This document shows, piece after piece, positions 43,453 through 51,784 of a stretch of 64,000 nt of DNA. The notes under the pieces were generated by a model, which ran no database searches, was not told the origin of the DNA, and was given only the letters and a program-made list of their open reading frames with translations. Both the position numbers and the translations under genes were made by a program. The first letter of the stretch is position 1. Each line of letters starts with the position of its first letter. Origin of the DNA: Paenibacillus pasadenensis (lineage in GTDB: Bacteria; Bacillota; Bacilli; Paenibacillales; Paenibacillaceae); assembly GCF_023715725.1 (NCBI RefSeq), contig NZ_JAMBOT010000002.1, positions 310,001 through 374,000 of the forward strand. The letters run 5' to 3'.

Positions 43453-43872
43453 ATGTATTATGTGAACGTGCAGGATATCCGGCTGCGGCTGGACGCCATA
43501 CCGGAGCTGACGGAAGCGCTGGACCAGTTGACTGCGGAATGGAGCGGCACGCTGCTGCAGGGATTGGCTCAAGAACGGCTGCTGCATTTGGCGATTGAAA
43601 CGGTAACCGATGTCGGCAGCTGCCTTATTGACGGATATTTGATGAGGGATGCCAGCAGCTACAGCGACATTATCGAGATTATTGGCGCCGAAGGCGTCCT
43701 GGATGAAGAGCTGAACAAACAGCTGCAATGTCTGGCCCAGCTTCGCCGCCCGCTCGTGCAGGAGTATTACAGCTGGCCGCGCCGGGAGCTGCATGACAGC
43801 ACCGTTCAGCTTGCCGGATGGCTTCGCAGCTTTGGGGAGCAGGTTGAGTCTTATTTGCGTAAGGAGCAGTAA
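43453..43872 (+). CDS. DUF86 / HepT-like HEPN-fold protein
   Basis: A 139-residue all-helical protein of the DUF86 (HepT, B. subtilis YutE) family: LLHLAIETVTDVGSCLIDGYLM and the DASSYSDIIEIIGAEGVLDEEL segment are typical. HepT toxins of HEPN type use an R-x4-H-x-Y motif; the equivalent here reads RPLVQEYY, with Glu in the His position. No MntA nucleotidyltransferase antitoxin is adjacent. It is therefore probably a non-toxic chromosomal member (inference). It follows two small genes on the same strand. Confidence 0.8.
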   Translation: MYYVNVQDIRLRLDAIPELTEALDQLTAEWSGTLLQGLAQERLLHLAIETVTDVGSCLIDGYLMRDASSYSDIIEIIGAEGVLDEELNKQLQCLAQLRRPLVQEYYSWPRRELHDSTVQLAGWLRSFGEQVESYLRKEQ

Positions 43873-43906
43873 ATCGGTTGCTCCTAACTATTCAATTGCC
43901 GGATAG

Positions 43907-43947
43907 CCGGCCTTTCGTCATGGAGATGACGGAAGGCCGGTTTTTTT
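43907..43947 (+). terminator. Terminator after the DUF86 gene
   Basis: CCGGCCTTTCGTCAT pairs with ATGACGGAAGGCCGG around GGAG, followed by T7. Confidence 0.93.
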
Positions 43948-44073
43948 GCCGTTTCACCTTATTTGTGCAAAAGTTACGCATGCTTTGTGTCAGGCCAAGC
44001 CCATCCTGCTTATACTGTCACCAGGAATGTGGGCGCCCGCCCGGTTCTGAAAAGCAGGCGCGGAGGTGAAGGT

Positions 44074-44583
44074 ATGGAATGGTGGATAGCGGCATGTGCT
44101 GCTGTGTTTGCCGCTTCTGCGGCATGCACCGCCTGGCAGCTGAACCGGCTGCTGCATCGTCTGGGCCGTTTGGCCGACGGCTTGGAGCATGGCGCTTCGG
44201 AGGCGCTGAAGGAAATTGCGAGCGCAGCCGAGGAAGTGCAAAATGCGCTTCAGCCGATGCATGAAACCGCAATGCTGGCCAAACGGCAGCTAGAGAGGCT
44301 GGAGCCGCTGCTGGAGGCAGCTGATTCGCTGCGGGTTGCGGCGGATACGGCTGGTGCGGCGGCTCGGCGCATTGCGGATCAGGCGGCTGGAACGGCGGAT
44401 GCGGCAGCCGAACGGGTGCGCCGGGCGGCAGGCAAATACAGGACGCAGCTGGAGGATGCCATCGGCATCGCGGATGCGGCGCTGGAAGGCTGGATGTATA
44501 TCCGTACCGCAGCGGCCAAACTAAAAACGCCTGCATGTTCTGACCGTGAGATTGGGAACCCTAACGCTGAAAGGAGAGATTGA
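44074..44583 (+). CDS. DUF948/YtxG-like membrane-anchored coiled-coil protein
   Basis: A 169-residue protein with an N-terminal anchor (WWIAACAAVFAASAACTAW, about 3-21) and a long Ala-rich helical region (heptads such as LNRLLHRLGRLADGLEHGASEALKEIASAAEEVQNALQ). This resembles DUF948 proteins encoded just before YtxH in Bacillus general-stress operons. CGGAGGTGAA precedes ATG 44074. The YtxH-like gene starts 3 bases after its stop. Role inferred as envelope stress; mechanism unknown. Confidence 0.7.
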   Translation: MEWWIAACAAVFAASAACTAWQLNRLLHRLGRLADGLEHGASEALKEIASAAEEVQNALQPMHETAMLAKRQLERLEPLLEAADSLRVAADTAGAAARRIADQAAGTADAAAERVRRAAGKYRTQLEDAIGIADAALEGWMYIRTAAAKLKTPACSDREIGNPNAERRD

Positions 44584-44585
44584 AC

Positions 44586-45053
44586 ATGATGAAATTTAAA
44601 TCGAAAAAAAGCGGAGGATTTCTGCTTGGAGCATTGGCAGGCGGGATTGTTGGTTCAGTAACCGCACTGCTGCTGGCGCCAAAAGCAGGCAGCGAGCTTC
44701 GTGCTGAGCTGGGCGAGCGTGCGGCAAGAGCGGCTGACCGTGCCGGAGAGCTGAGCGAAAAAATCGGCAGCGGCGCTGTGCATGCGGCAAGACAAACGGC
44801 GGAAGGGGCCGCTGCGTTGAAAGACAAAGCGCTGCATACAGCGGATCATCTCGCCTCAAACATTAAGTTCTGGGAGCGTAAAGCGGAGGGTGAGCTGGCG
44901 GTTATTTCCTCAGCAGGCGCTAAAGCGGCACATGAAGCAAAGGATTCGTTCGAGGAGCTGACGGATAATCTACCCTTAGATGAGCTAGCTGACGAAGCTC
45001 GTGAAGAAGCAGAGACGTTCATCCGCGAGCAAACGCTGGACGACAAAATTTAA
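44586..45053 (+). CDS. YtxH-like protein
   Basis: A 155-residue protein. KSGGFLLGALAGGIVGSVTALLLAPKAGSELRAEL at the N-terminus is the YtxH signature: a Gly-rich membrane segment followed by APKSG-like and an amphipathic helical tail, here long and rich in Ala, Glu, Asp. AAGGAGAG lies 7 bases before ATG 44586; the TTG two codons earlier is less well spaced. Paired with the YtxG-like gene. In Bacillus the pair belongs to the SigB regulon; the sigma factor used here is not visible. Confidence 0.85.
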   Translation: MMKFKSKKSGGFLLGALAGGIVGSVTALLLAPKAGSELRAELGERAARAADRAGELSEKIGSGAVHAARQTAEGAAALKDKALHTADHLASNIKFWERKAEGELAVISSAGAKAAHEAKDSFEELTDNLPLDELADEAREEAETFIREQTLDDKI

Positions 45054-45065
45054 GTTAAATACGGA

Positions 45066-45854
45066 TTATTCGTGCCGCCCTGCATAATGAGAAGGCGGCA
45101 TTCCGTATGAGCGCTTGAAAATGCGCTGAAAATAAGAAACCTCCCCATAGCCGAGATAATCGGCTATTTCTTCTATGGTCAATAGCGATTCCGACAGCAT
45201 ATATACGGCTGTTTTCATCCTCTGATCATGGACGTAGCCGCTGATAGTCTGGCCGGTGCCCCGCCGGAAAAGGGTGGCGGCGTAATTGGGCGTCCGGCCG
45301 ATGCAGCGGCCCAGGTCCTCCTTCGTCACCTTTTCCCGGTACCGGTCTTGAATGTAGGTTTTCATCCGCTCCAGGTGGCGTGCTGCGGCCGGTGCGGCAG
45401 CGCCGGCTGTTCGCTCCCTGCTCCACAAAGCGAGCAGCTCGAGCAGGATTCCCCATCCGCGAATCCGAAAGCCCGTCTGTTTCTCCTTTTCTTCCTCCGC
45501 CAAAGTCCGGTAACGAAGCAGCGCCCAATCATAACGGATCGTTTTGAGCGAATGGCAGCTTAACTCCGGCAGCTCAAGCATACGAATCTCTGGCGATTCC
45601 GTCTTGAAGGAAATGGCATACAACTCATATACTTTCCCGTCTGGTTGAACAAGTGCAGGTTGAAAACCTGGCGGTACATAAGCCATTTCTCCCCGGCGGA
45701 GCGGCATGGAGGCCGGTTGACCGGGCAAGCGCAGCTGAATGCCGCCATAGGTCATAAGCAGGAGCGTTCCTTGATTTCCCCGCTGGAGGGATTCAGGAGC
45801 AGATCCGTGCCGTGATGAATGACTGCCTTGCAAATGGATGGTCGACCAGTTCAT
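45066..45854 (-). CDS. AraC-family transcriptional regulator with cupin domain
   Basis: A 262-residue regulator. Residues about 1-120 form a cupin-like effector domain (LRRGEMAYVPPGFQPALVQPDGKVYELYAISF). Residues about 160-260 are the double HTH (TKEDLGRCIGRTPNYAATLFRRGTGQTISGYVHDQRMKTAVYML; IADYLGYGEVSYFQRIFKRSYGMPPSHYA). ATG 45854 has a GAGGGG site; the longer frame has none. It is divergent from the pyruvate kinase gene, which it may control. Confidence 0.88.
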   Translation of the reverse strand: MNWSTIHLQGSHSSRHGSAPESLQRGNQGTLLLMTYGGIQLRLPGQPASMPLRRGEMAYVPPGFQPALVQPDGKVYELYAISFKTESPEIRMLELPELSCHSLKTIRYDWALLRYRTLAEEEKEKQTGFRIRGWGILLELLALWSRERTAGAAAPAAARHLERMKTYIQDRYREKVTKEDLGRCIGRTPNYAATLFRRGTGQTISGYVHDQRMKTAVYMLSESLLTIEEIADYLGYGEVSYFQRIFKRSYGMPPSHYAGRHE

Positions 45855-45975
45855 GAACGTATCCCCTCTGCCGCTGCTCAAAATTGTACTATAGGTTTTT
45901 TATTATACTATAGCATGTCGAATCCTGACGACTGCAGAGGTACAATAGAGGCAGTATGTGAAGGAGGCTATATTT

Positions 45976-47397
45976 GTGACCATTCGTAAAACAAAAATTG
46001 TCTGTACTATGGGACCTGCATGCGAAGCGCTGTCCGTCCTGATTCAAATGATGGAAGAGGGCATGAACGTTGCCCGTATCAATATGGCTCACGGTGAGCT
46101 GGAAGACCATTCGGCGCGCATCCGCGCTGTGCGCGAGGCATCGGCAAAGGCTGGCGTTGTTGTGCCGGTGCTGATGGACATTAAAGGCCCGGAAGTCCGG
46201 ATCGGCAAGCTGCGCGAGGCGTCTGTTTTGCTTGTTCCAGGTGAAGAACTGACACTGACAACGATTGAGCTGGAAGGAGACGCTTCCCGAATTTCCGTGA
46301 ACTACGCCGGATTGCCGGAGGACGTATCCGCAGGCAGCACGATTTTGATCGACGACGGCTTGATTGAGCTGGAAGTCATTGAATCCGGCGGTACCGAAAT
46401 TCGCTGCCGTATTATTAGCGGCGGCGTGCTGAAACCGCGCAAAGGCGTGAACCTGCCGGGTGTGCGCACCCGACTGCCAGGCGTAACGGAGCGCGATGTG
46501 AAACACATTCATTTCGGCATCCGTGAGCAGGTAGATATTATTGCAGCTTCGTTTGTACGCAAAGCAGAGGATATTATTGAGATTCGCCAGATTTTGGAGG
46601 AGAACGGCGCCGGCCATATCCAGATTATTTCCAAAATCGAGAACGATGAGGGCGTAGAAAACCTCGATGCTATTATCGAGGCTTCCGACGGCATCATGGT
46701 TGCCCGCGGCGACCTTGGCGTAGAAATTCCGGTAGAAGACGTGCCTGCGCTGCAGGAGCAGATGATTCACAAATGCAACCTGGCTGGCAAGCCTGTCATC
46801 GTCGCGACGCATATGCTGGAGTCGATGCAGGTTAATCCTCGTCCAACGCGCGCTGAGGTTAGCGACGTTGCCAACGCCGTTATCCAAGGCACGGACTGCA
46901 TCATGCTGTCCGGCGAGACGGCTGCGGGCAAATATCCGGTTGAGTCGGTGCGCCGCATGGCGACGATCGCCACTAAAACGGAATCGCTGGCTGATTACCG
47001 CCTGCAATTCCGCACCCGCCAGACGCTGCATGCAACGACGACGACCGAAGTCATCAGCCAAGCTGCGGTTAGCTCTTCGCTGGATCTGGACGCAAAAGCG
47101 ATTCTGACGCCTACGGAATCCGGCTTCACGGCGCGCATGGTGTCCAAATACCGTCCAAAAGCTCCGATCATTGCCATTACTCCGGATCCAAAAACGATTG
47201 CGAAGCTTTGTTTGCTTCGTGGAGTCATTCCGGTTCAAGGCGAGCGCGCCCGCTCTACGGACGAGCTGCTGCAGTCTGCCATTGTAGACGGCGGCAAAAC
47301 CGGCCTGCTGCATGAGGGCGACTACGTCGTTATCTCTTCCGGCGTGCCAAGCGGCAAATCCGGCGCAACCAACCTGATTAAAATCCAGCAGGTTTAA
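45976..47397 (+). CDS. pyk: Pyruvate kinase, atypical potassium-site variant lacking the extra C-terminal domain
   Basis: A 473-residue pyruvate kinase: beta/alpha-barrel with inserted B domain (about 70-170) and C-terminal domain. Catalytic residues are retained: Arg and Asn in ARINMAHG, Lys in MDIKGPEV, Lys in IISKIENDEG (near 215) and the Glu/Asp pair in MVARGDLGVEIP. Compared with the usual NFSHG and DTKGPE motifs, a potassium-ligand Ser is Ala and Thr is Ile. ATQMLESM reads ATHMLESM. The PEP-utiliser-like domain that extends many Bacillales enzymes is absent. GTG 45976 follows AAGGAGG. Probably a second isozyme. Confidence 0.9.
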   Translation: MTIRKTKIVCTMGPACEALSVLIQMMEEGMNVARINMAHGELEDHSARIRAVREASAKAGVVVPVLMDIKGPEVRIGKLREASVLLVPGEELTLTTIELEGDASRISVNYAGLPEDVSAGSTILIDDGLIELEVIESGGTEIRCRIISGGVLKPRKGVNLPGVRTRLPGVTERDVKHIHFGIREQVDIIAASFVRKAEDIIEIRQILEENGAGHIQIISKIENDEGVENLDAIIEASDGIMVARGDLGVEIPVEDVPALQEQMIHKCNLAGKPVIVATHMLESMQVNPRPTRAEVSDVANAVIQGTDCIMLSGETAAGKYPVESVRRMATIATKTESLADYRLQFRTRQTLHATTTTEVISQAAVSSSLDLDAKAILTPTESGFTARMVSKYRPKAPIIAITPDPKTIAKLCLLRGVIPVQGERARSTDELLQSAIVDGGKTGLLHEGDYVVISSGVPSGKSGATNLIKIQQV

Positions 47398-47430
47398 TAA
47401 GCTAAGCGAAAAGGCTCTGCTCTTCATCAC

Positions 47431-47468
47431 AAAAGGCGTCAACCCTGTTGGAAGGGTTGACGCCTTTT
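47431..47468. terminator. Bidirectional terminator between pyk and an AraC-type gene
   Basis: AAAAGGCGTCAACCC pairs exactly with GGGTTGACGCCTTTT around TGTTGGAA. It lies between convergent genes ending at 47397 and 47478. Confidence 0.92.
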
Positions 47469-47477
47469 GACGTTGGG

Positions 47478-48383
47478 CTAGTCCTCTTTCTGCAAATCTC
47501 CGCCTCCAAACCATTTCTGGCGGTAAGCCGAGGGAGACAGGCCGAAGCTGTTCTTGAATTGTCTTGAAAAATAAAGCGGGTCGGCGAAGCCGCTTGATCC
47601 GGCGACCTGCTCAATCGTCAAATCGGTTTTCAGCAGATCGGCGGATTTTTTCAGACGGAGCTGCTGCAAATATTGCATCGGCGACAGCCCGGTATATAGC
47701 CGGAACAGCTTGGACAAATGGGTCCGGTGGTAGCCGAGCGAACGTGCTAGCTCCTGAATGGACACCTGCTCCGCATAATGCGTCTGCAGCCAGCGGGCCG
47801 CTTGATCCACTTGCCGTTTTGCCGCTGCGGAGGAGTGGGGGGCAGGCCTTGTCCGGTGGGGCTGCAGGCGGGCGAATTCGCCAAGCAGCAGTCTGAGCCA
47901 GCCGCTTGCCTCCAAGTCGGTCACGGCGGCGCTGCCGCTGCCGGCCAGCACGGCCTGCAGCCGGTCGTACAGCACGAGAGCTCCGAATCCGGATGCCCCG
48001 GTAATGACGGGATGCTCAGGAGTAAGTCCAACCTCTCTCAAGAGCTGGCCGGAGGCGTAACCGCGAAAAGCTACCCATTTATAAGTCCACGGATCATCTC
48101 CGTCTGCTTCATACTCAAACAAGTCATCCTCAAAAATGACAAACGTATCGCCGGATGCGAGCTCATACTCGCTGCCTTTCCAACGGAACACGCCTTTGCC
48201 GCTGATGATCGTATGCACCAGAACGTAATCGTGAATGCCCGGACCGGTGCGCTGCAGCTTCACCGGGCTTCCTTCTCCGCAGAACAACACCGTAAGCTCG
48301 CTAGCCTCGGCCGGCTCACGGTTGCCGCTTACCTTATAAACGTAATGATCCGGCAAATCGTTGTGTTGTGTCTCCGTATCCAT
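47478..48383 (-). CDS. AraC-family regulator, probable controller of melA
   Basis: A 301-residue AraC/cupin regulator. The N-terminal half holds a sugar-sensing cupin (VLVHTIISGKGVFRWKGSEYELASGDTFVIFEDDLFEYEADGDDPWTYKWVAFRGY); the C-terminal third the double HTH (SIQELARSLGYHRTHLSKLFRLYTGLSPMQYLQQLRL; GSSGFADPLYFSRQFKNSFGLSPSAYRQKWFG). ATG 48383 follows GGGAGGAGGA; twelve earlier codons in frame have no site. It is divergent from the GH4 alpha-galactosidase, the usual layout for MelR/MsmR-type activators. Confidence 0.9.
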   Translation of the reverse strand: MDTETQHNDLPDHYVYKVSGNREPAEASELTVLFCGEGSPVKLQRTGPGIHDYVLVHTIISGKGVFRWKGSEYELASGDTFVIFEDDLFEYEADGDDPWTYKWVAFRGYASGQLLREVGLTPEHPVITGASGFGALVLYDRLQAVLAGSGSAAVTDLEASGWLRLLLGEFARLQPHRTRPAPHSSAAAKRQVDQAARWLQTHYAEQVSIQELARSLGYHRTHLSKLFRLYTGLSPMQYLQQLRLKKSADLLKTDLTIEQVAGSSGFADPLYFSRQFKNSFGLSPSAYRQKWFGGGDLQKED

Positions 48384-48539
48384 CCGATTGAATCCTCCTC
48401 CCGGCGGGCGTTGCTTCATTCAGGATAGAATAAGAAACGACAAATGTCCATCCATTAGCTCCAAACTTCCATAGCGCTATAAGCCGAAAACCTCGTATAG
48501 TTTAAGTATTAATTCCCGATGTTACGGCAGCGAAGCGGA

Positions 48540-48554
48540 TTGGCAGCGTTTTCT
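48540..48554 (+). promoter_or_regulatory. cre-like catabolite-repression site before melA
   Basis: TTGGCAGCGTTTTCT matches the CcpA operator consensus WTGNAANCGNWNNCW except for C at the fifth position. It lies about 50 bases upstream of the alpha-galactosidase start, a fitting position for glucose repression. Confidence 0.45.
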
Positions 48555-48604
48555 CCGTTTATGCCAAAAAAGACATTAATCCGGGTTATATAGGAGGATG
48601 CAAG

Positions 48605-49906
48605 ATGAGCAAAATTACTTTTTTAGGCGCAGGAAGCACCGTATTCGCGCGTAACGTGCTGGGTGACGTCCTGCTGACTTCGGCGCTTCAGTCGTTTGAG
48701 ATTGCATTGTTTGACATTGACCATAAACGGGTCAGGGAATCGGAGCAGCTGCTTAATGCAATCAAGCGTACGAGCGGCAGCACATGCACGATTAAAGTGT
48801 ATGAGGACCGCAAAGAAGCTCTGCGCGGAGCAAAATATATTATCAATGCGATTCAGGTAGGCGGGTACGAGCCTTGTACGGTGACGGACTTTGAAATTCC
48901 GAAAAAATACGGCCTGCGACAAACGATTGCCGACACGATCGGCATCGGCGGCATTTTCCGCAATCTGCGTACGATTCCGGTGCTGGAAGGTTTTGCGCAG
49001 GACATCCGCGAGGTATGTCCGGACGCGCTGTTCATGAACTACACCAACCCGATGGCCGTTTTGACTAACTATATGAATACTTATGCCGGTGTGAACACGG
49101 TCGGCCTCTGCCACAGCGTTCAGCACTGCGTGTCCAATTTGTTCGATAACCTTGGAATCGACAAATCGGGCGTCAAATCCAAGATTGCCGGCATCAACCA
49201 TATGGCATGGCTGCTTGAGGTGACGCGCGACGGAGTCGACCTGTACCCGGAAATCAAACGCCTTGCTGCCGAAAAGCAAAAGGAAAAACATTGGGATATG
49301 GTTCGCCTTGAGCTGATGCTGAAATTCGGAGCATATGTGACGGAATCGTCGGAGCATAATGCCGAATATCATCCGTATTTCATCAAGCGCAACTACCCGG
49401 AGCTCATCGAGCGCTTCAATATTCCGCTGGATGAGTATCCGCGCCGCTGCGTGGACCAGATCGACAGATGGAACAAGGTGCGCGACGACTTGCTCAGCAA
49501 GGCTGAAATCAGCCATAAGCGTACCGAAGAATACGCTTCATACATCATGGAAGCAATCGAAACCAACATTCCGTACAAAATTGGCGGTAACGTCATGAAC
49601 ACCGGAGGTTTGATCTCCAACCTGCCGCGCGAGGCATGCGTCGAGGTTCCGTGTCTCGTCGACCGCAGCGGCATCCAGCCAGTTCACATCGGCAATTTGC
49701 CGCCGCAGCTGGCTGCGCTGAACCGTACGAACATCAATACGCAGCTGCTGACGCTGGAAGCGGCGGTTACTCGCCGCAAAGAGCATATCTACCACGCCGC
49801 GATGCTGGACCCGCATACGGCTGCCGAGCTGTCAATCGATGACATTGTCTCGCTGTGCGACGACCTGATTGAAGCGCATGGCGATTGGCTGCCGAAGTAC
49901 AACTAA
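48605..49906 (+). CDS. melA: GH4 alpha-galactosidase (NAD+ and metal dependent)
   Basis: A 433-residue family 4 glycosidase. The N-terminal Rossmann motif is ITFLGAGSTVFARNVLGD, as in B. subtilis MelA. MNYTNPMA (near 148), the metal-binding Cys in GLCHSVQ (near 174) and metal-binding His in GINHMAW (near 201) follow the family pattern. GH4 enzymes use NAD+ and Mn2+ in an oxidation-elimination mechanism. Without a signal peptide it acts in the cytosol on imported melibiose or raffinose-type sugars. AGGAGG precedes ATG 48605; an AraC regulator is divergent. No transporter gene is adjacent. Confidence 0.93.
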   Translation: MSKITFLGAGSTVFARNVLGDVLLTSALQSFEIALFDIDHKRVRESEQLLNAIKRTSGSTCTIKVYEDRKEALRGAKYIINAIQVGGYEPCTVTDFEIPKKYGLRQTIADTIGIGGIFRNLRTIPVLEGFAQDIREVCPDALFMNYTNPMAVLTNYMNTYAGVNTVGLCHSVQHCVSNLFDNLGIDKSGVKSKIAGINHMAWLLEVTRDGVDLYPEIKRLAAEKQKEKHWDMVRLELMLKFGAYVTESSEHNAEYHPYFIKRNYPELIERFNIPLDEYPRRCVDQIDRWNKVRDDLLSKAEISHKRTEEYASYIMEAIETNIPYKIGGNVMNTGGLISNLPREACVEVPCLVDRSGIQPVHIGNLPPQLAALNRTNINTQLLTLEAAVTRRKEHIYHAAMLDPHTAAELSIDDIVSLCDDLIEAHGDWLPKYN

Positions 49907-49922
49907 ATTAGAGCTAGAGTGG

Positions 49923-49948
49923 AAAGGCCGCTGAGAAGCGGCCTTTTT
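49923..49948 (+). terminator. Terminator after melA
   Basis: AAAGGCCGCT and AGCGGCCTTT form a hairpin around GAGA, ending in T5. Confidence 0.9.
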
Positions 49949-50027
49949 GGCGATTTCGGTTGATTATCGTAGTAACAAGCAGCTGTCATTTAAGAATATT
50001 AAAATCAATTTTGTAGGGAGGAATTAA

Positions 50028-50372
50028 ATGAAGAATTATTTAATTGTTTTTACAACTTTAATGACATTACTGATTATAGTGGGTTGCTCAAATGACGAGG
50101 CATTAACTGACTCTAAAACAAAAAATGAAATAGAAACAATAGAAAAACAGGGGGTAATTTAGAGGTTTTTTATGAAATGAACAACTTTTACCTTTGGCCC
50201 GTTATCTGTGGATCAGGTGATAGGGAAAGTACTTGAACCAGAGGAATTTCAGCCGAATTCAGATCGTCGCTTGTTCAATAGCGAAAGTCCAGAATTTATT
50301 TTCTTGAACTCAGAAACTTTCCAAGTAATGGAAACGTATATAAGCAAACTTAAGATGAGGGAGTGGACTTGG
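50028..50372 (+). pseudogene. Frameshifted small lipoprotein gene
   Basis: GGGAGGAATTAA and ATG 50028 open a 44-codon ORF with a lipoprotein signal (LLIIVGC, Cys near 20) that stops at TAG 50160-50162. The coding character continues in other frames: after the G5 run near 50150 the next frame reads NLEVFYEMNNFYLWPV, and from about 50180 a third frame reads TFGPLSVDQVIGKVLEPEEF on towards the Zn-ribbon gene. This suggests a longer lipoprotein broken by at least two indels. AT-rich relative to neighbours. A genuine 44-aa lipoprotein is possible but less likely. Confidence 0.5.
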
Positions 50373-50576
50373 ATGGAAGAAAAGGGATGCGTTAAATGCG
50401 GAAGTAGGGACGCTAGGACCAAAGAAGTCGCAATGACCGGGACCGGTCTTTCCAAAATGTTCGATATTCAAAATAATCAATTTGTCGTTGTGTATTGCGC
50501 TGATTGCGGATACTCCGAATTTTATAACAAACAATCGTCGGCCGGTTCCAACATTGTGGATCTCTTCTTCGGTTGA
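50373..50576 (+). CDS. Zn-ribbon nucleic-acid-binding-type protein (DUF2082-like)
   Basis: A 67-residue protein with two Cys pairs: CVKCGS (near 6-9) and CADCGY (near 42-45), the separation and the LSKMFDIQNNQFVVVYC segment being typical of the small predicted nucleic-acid-binding Zn-ribbon family. The C-terminus SSAGSNIVDLFFG also fits. ATG 50373 gives the family's usual length; GAGGGAG lies upstream. It follows decayed lipoprotein sequence in the same frame, so upstream codons are not thought to belong to it. Confidence 0.8.
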   Translation: MEEKGCVKCGSRDARTKEVAMTGTGLSKMFDIQNNQFVVVYCADCGYSEFYNKQSSAGSNIVDLFFG

Positions 50577-50639
50577 CCGAAGGTGCATTTAAAATTCAAC
50601 AGAGAGGATTGACTGTTTGAAAATAAAGAACCCTGGCAA

Positions 50640-50837
50640 CGGATCTGCAGCTGTCGGATTGTAAAAGTTAGAGACGGGATGCCGCCAGGCCTGGGGACGA
50701 TGCTGCTGCGAAATGTGGTCGCTGGTCTGATCTAAGGATTTACATTGGGTATTGCACTTATTGTCAGCGCAATTATGATTGGGGTTCATGAAGATATTCA
50801 CGATTTTATTGCAGGTACGGAAGTTGTGTATGATTGA
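50640..50837 (+). pseudogene. RDD-family membrane protein remnant
   Basis: One frame reads RIVKVRDGMPPGLGTMLLRN, VVAGLI, a TAA stop, then GFTLGIALIVSAIMIGV and HDFIAGTEVVYD ending at TGA 50837. The start and the final HDxIAGT motif are those of the C-terminal half of RDD-family proteins, interrupted by one in-frame stop and lacking the N-terminal half. A 23-base terminator-like hairpin follows. Between this and 51105 no other gene is seen. Confidence 0.6.
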
Positions 50838-50869
50838 ACAGATACGCCCTATACGGCTAGATGAATGAC

Positions 50870-50890
50870 GGCCCTTGATGGGGCCTTTTT
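50870..50890 (+). terminator. Terminator after the RDD remnant
   Basis: GGCCC and GGGCC pair around TTGATG and are followed by T5. Probably the surviving terminator of the decayed gene. Confidence 0.7.
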
Positions 50891-51109
50891 ATTTGGATAT
50901 CTTTTCGGCGATACTTCCATTAAACGCTTAATCGAGGAGTTTGGCAGGTGAGCCGCCCAACGTGCTCGGCATCAATCTCTACATATGGACAGCGCTAGAA
51001 TGCTCTGCTCCCAGGACATATTCGGTTCATATTGCTCGGGTATGATTATGATAAAATTGTGCTTAATTCACAGCACATCACTACAAACGTTTAAAAGGAG
51101 GGGATCGGC

Positions 51110-51784
51110 GTGCCGCACATCCTCGTTGTGGACGACGACAGCCATATTCGGGAGCTGGTCGCTCATTTTATGCGAAGAGAAGGCTTTACAACATCGGAAG
51201 CCGCTGGCGGACGGGAAGCGCTGCAGCTGTACGAGTCGGACCCCGCCGATCTGGTCATTATGGATATTATGATGCCGGGCATGGACGGCTGGGAGTTATG
51301 CCGCCTGCTGCGTGAGGATTACAGCGAGCTGCCGCTGCTGATGCTGACCGCGAAAGGCGAAACGCCGCATAAGGTAAGGGGCTTTGAGCTTGGCACGGAC
51401 GACTATGTCGTGAAGCCGTTTGATCCGCTGGAGCTCGTCGCCCGCGTCAAGGCGCTGCTTAAGCGCAGCCGGATTTCGGCATCCCAGCAGGCTGCCGTCG
51501 GTGATTTGTTTCTGGACCGCCAAACGTTTCAATGCCGCATCGGCAGCAGGGAGCTTATTTTGCCCCGCAAAGAATTCGAGCTGTTGTTTCTACTGGCTAG
51601 CTATCCAGGCAAAACGCTGCCCCGGGAGCAATTGGTGGAGCAGGTTTGGGGATATGATTACGAAGGAGACGAGCGTACACTCGATGTCCATATCAAAAGG
51701 CTGCGCAGTCGATTGGAGGAAGCGCAGCACGTAGAAATCCGCACGATTCGCGGGCTCGGATACCGGCTGGAGGAAAAGAAGTGA
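51110..51784 (+). CDS. OmpR/PhoB-family response regulator
   Basis: A 224-residue regulator. Receiver motifs: VVDDDSHI, phosphoacceptor Asp52 in LVIMDIMMPGMDG, Thr in MLTAKG and Lys in YVVKPFDPLELVAR. Winged helix about 128-222 with LPREQLVEQVWGYDYEGDERTLDVHIKRLRSRL and TIRGLGYRLE. GTG 51110 follows AAAGGAGGGGA. The stop overlaps the kinase GTG start. The receiver and wHTH resemble the BaeR/RstA and YycF branches, but the target genes are not evident. Confidence 0.93.
   Translation: MPHILVVDDDSHIRELVAHFMRREGFTTSEAAGGREALQLYESDPADLVIMDIMMPGMDGWELCRLLREDYSELPLLMLTAKGETPHKVRGFELGTDDYVVKPFDPLELVARVKALLKRSRISASQQAAVGDLFLDRQTFQCRIGSRELILPRKEFELLFLLASYPGKTLPREQLVEQVWGYDYEGDERTLDVHIKRLRSRLEEAQHVEIRTIRGLGYRLEEKK

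Noticed and set aside
45889..47514. A 541-codon open frame on the minus strand opposite pyruvate kinase
   Set aside because: It is an antisense shadow of a clear pyruvate kinase gene, has no ribosome site and no recognisable domain.
50985..51272. A 95-codon ORF overlapping the start of the response regulator at 51110
   Set aside because: It reads the regulator gene out of frame and has no ribosome site.
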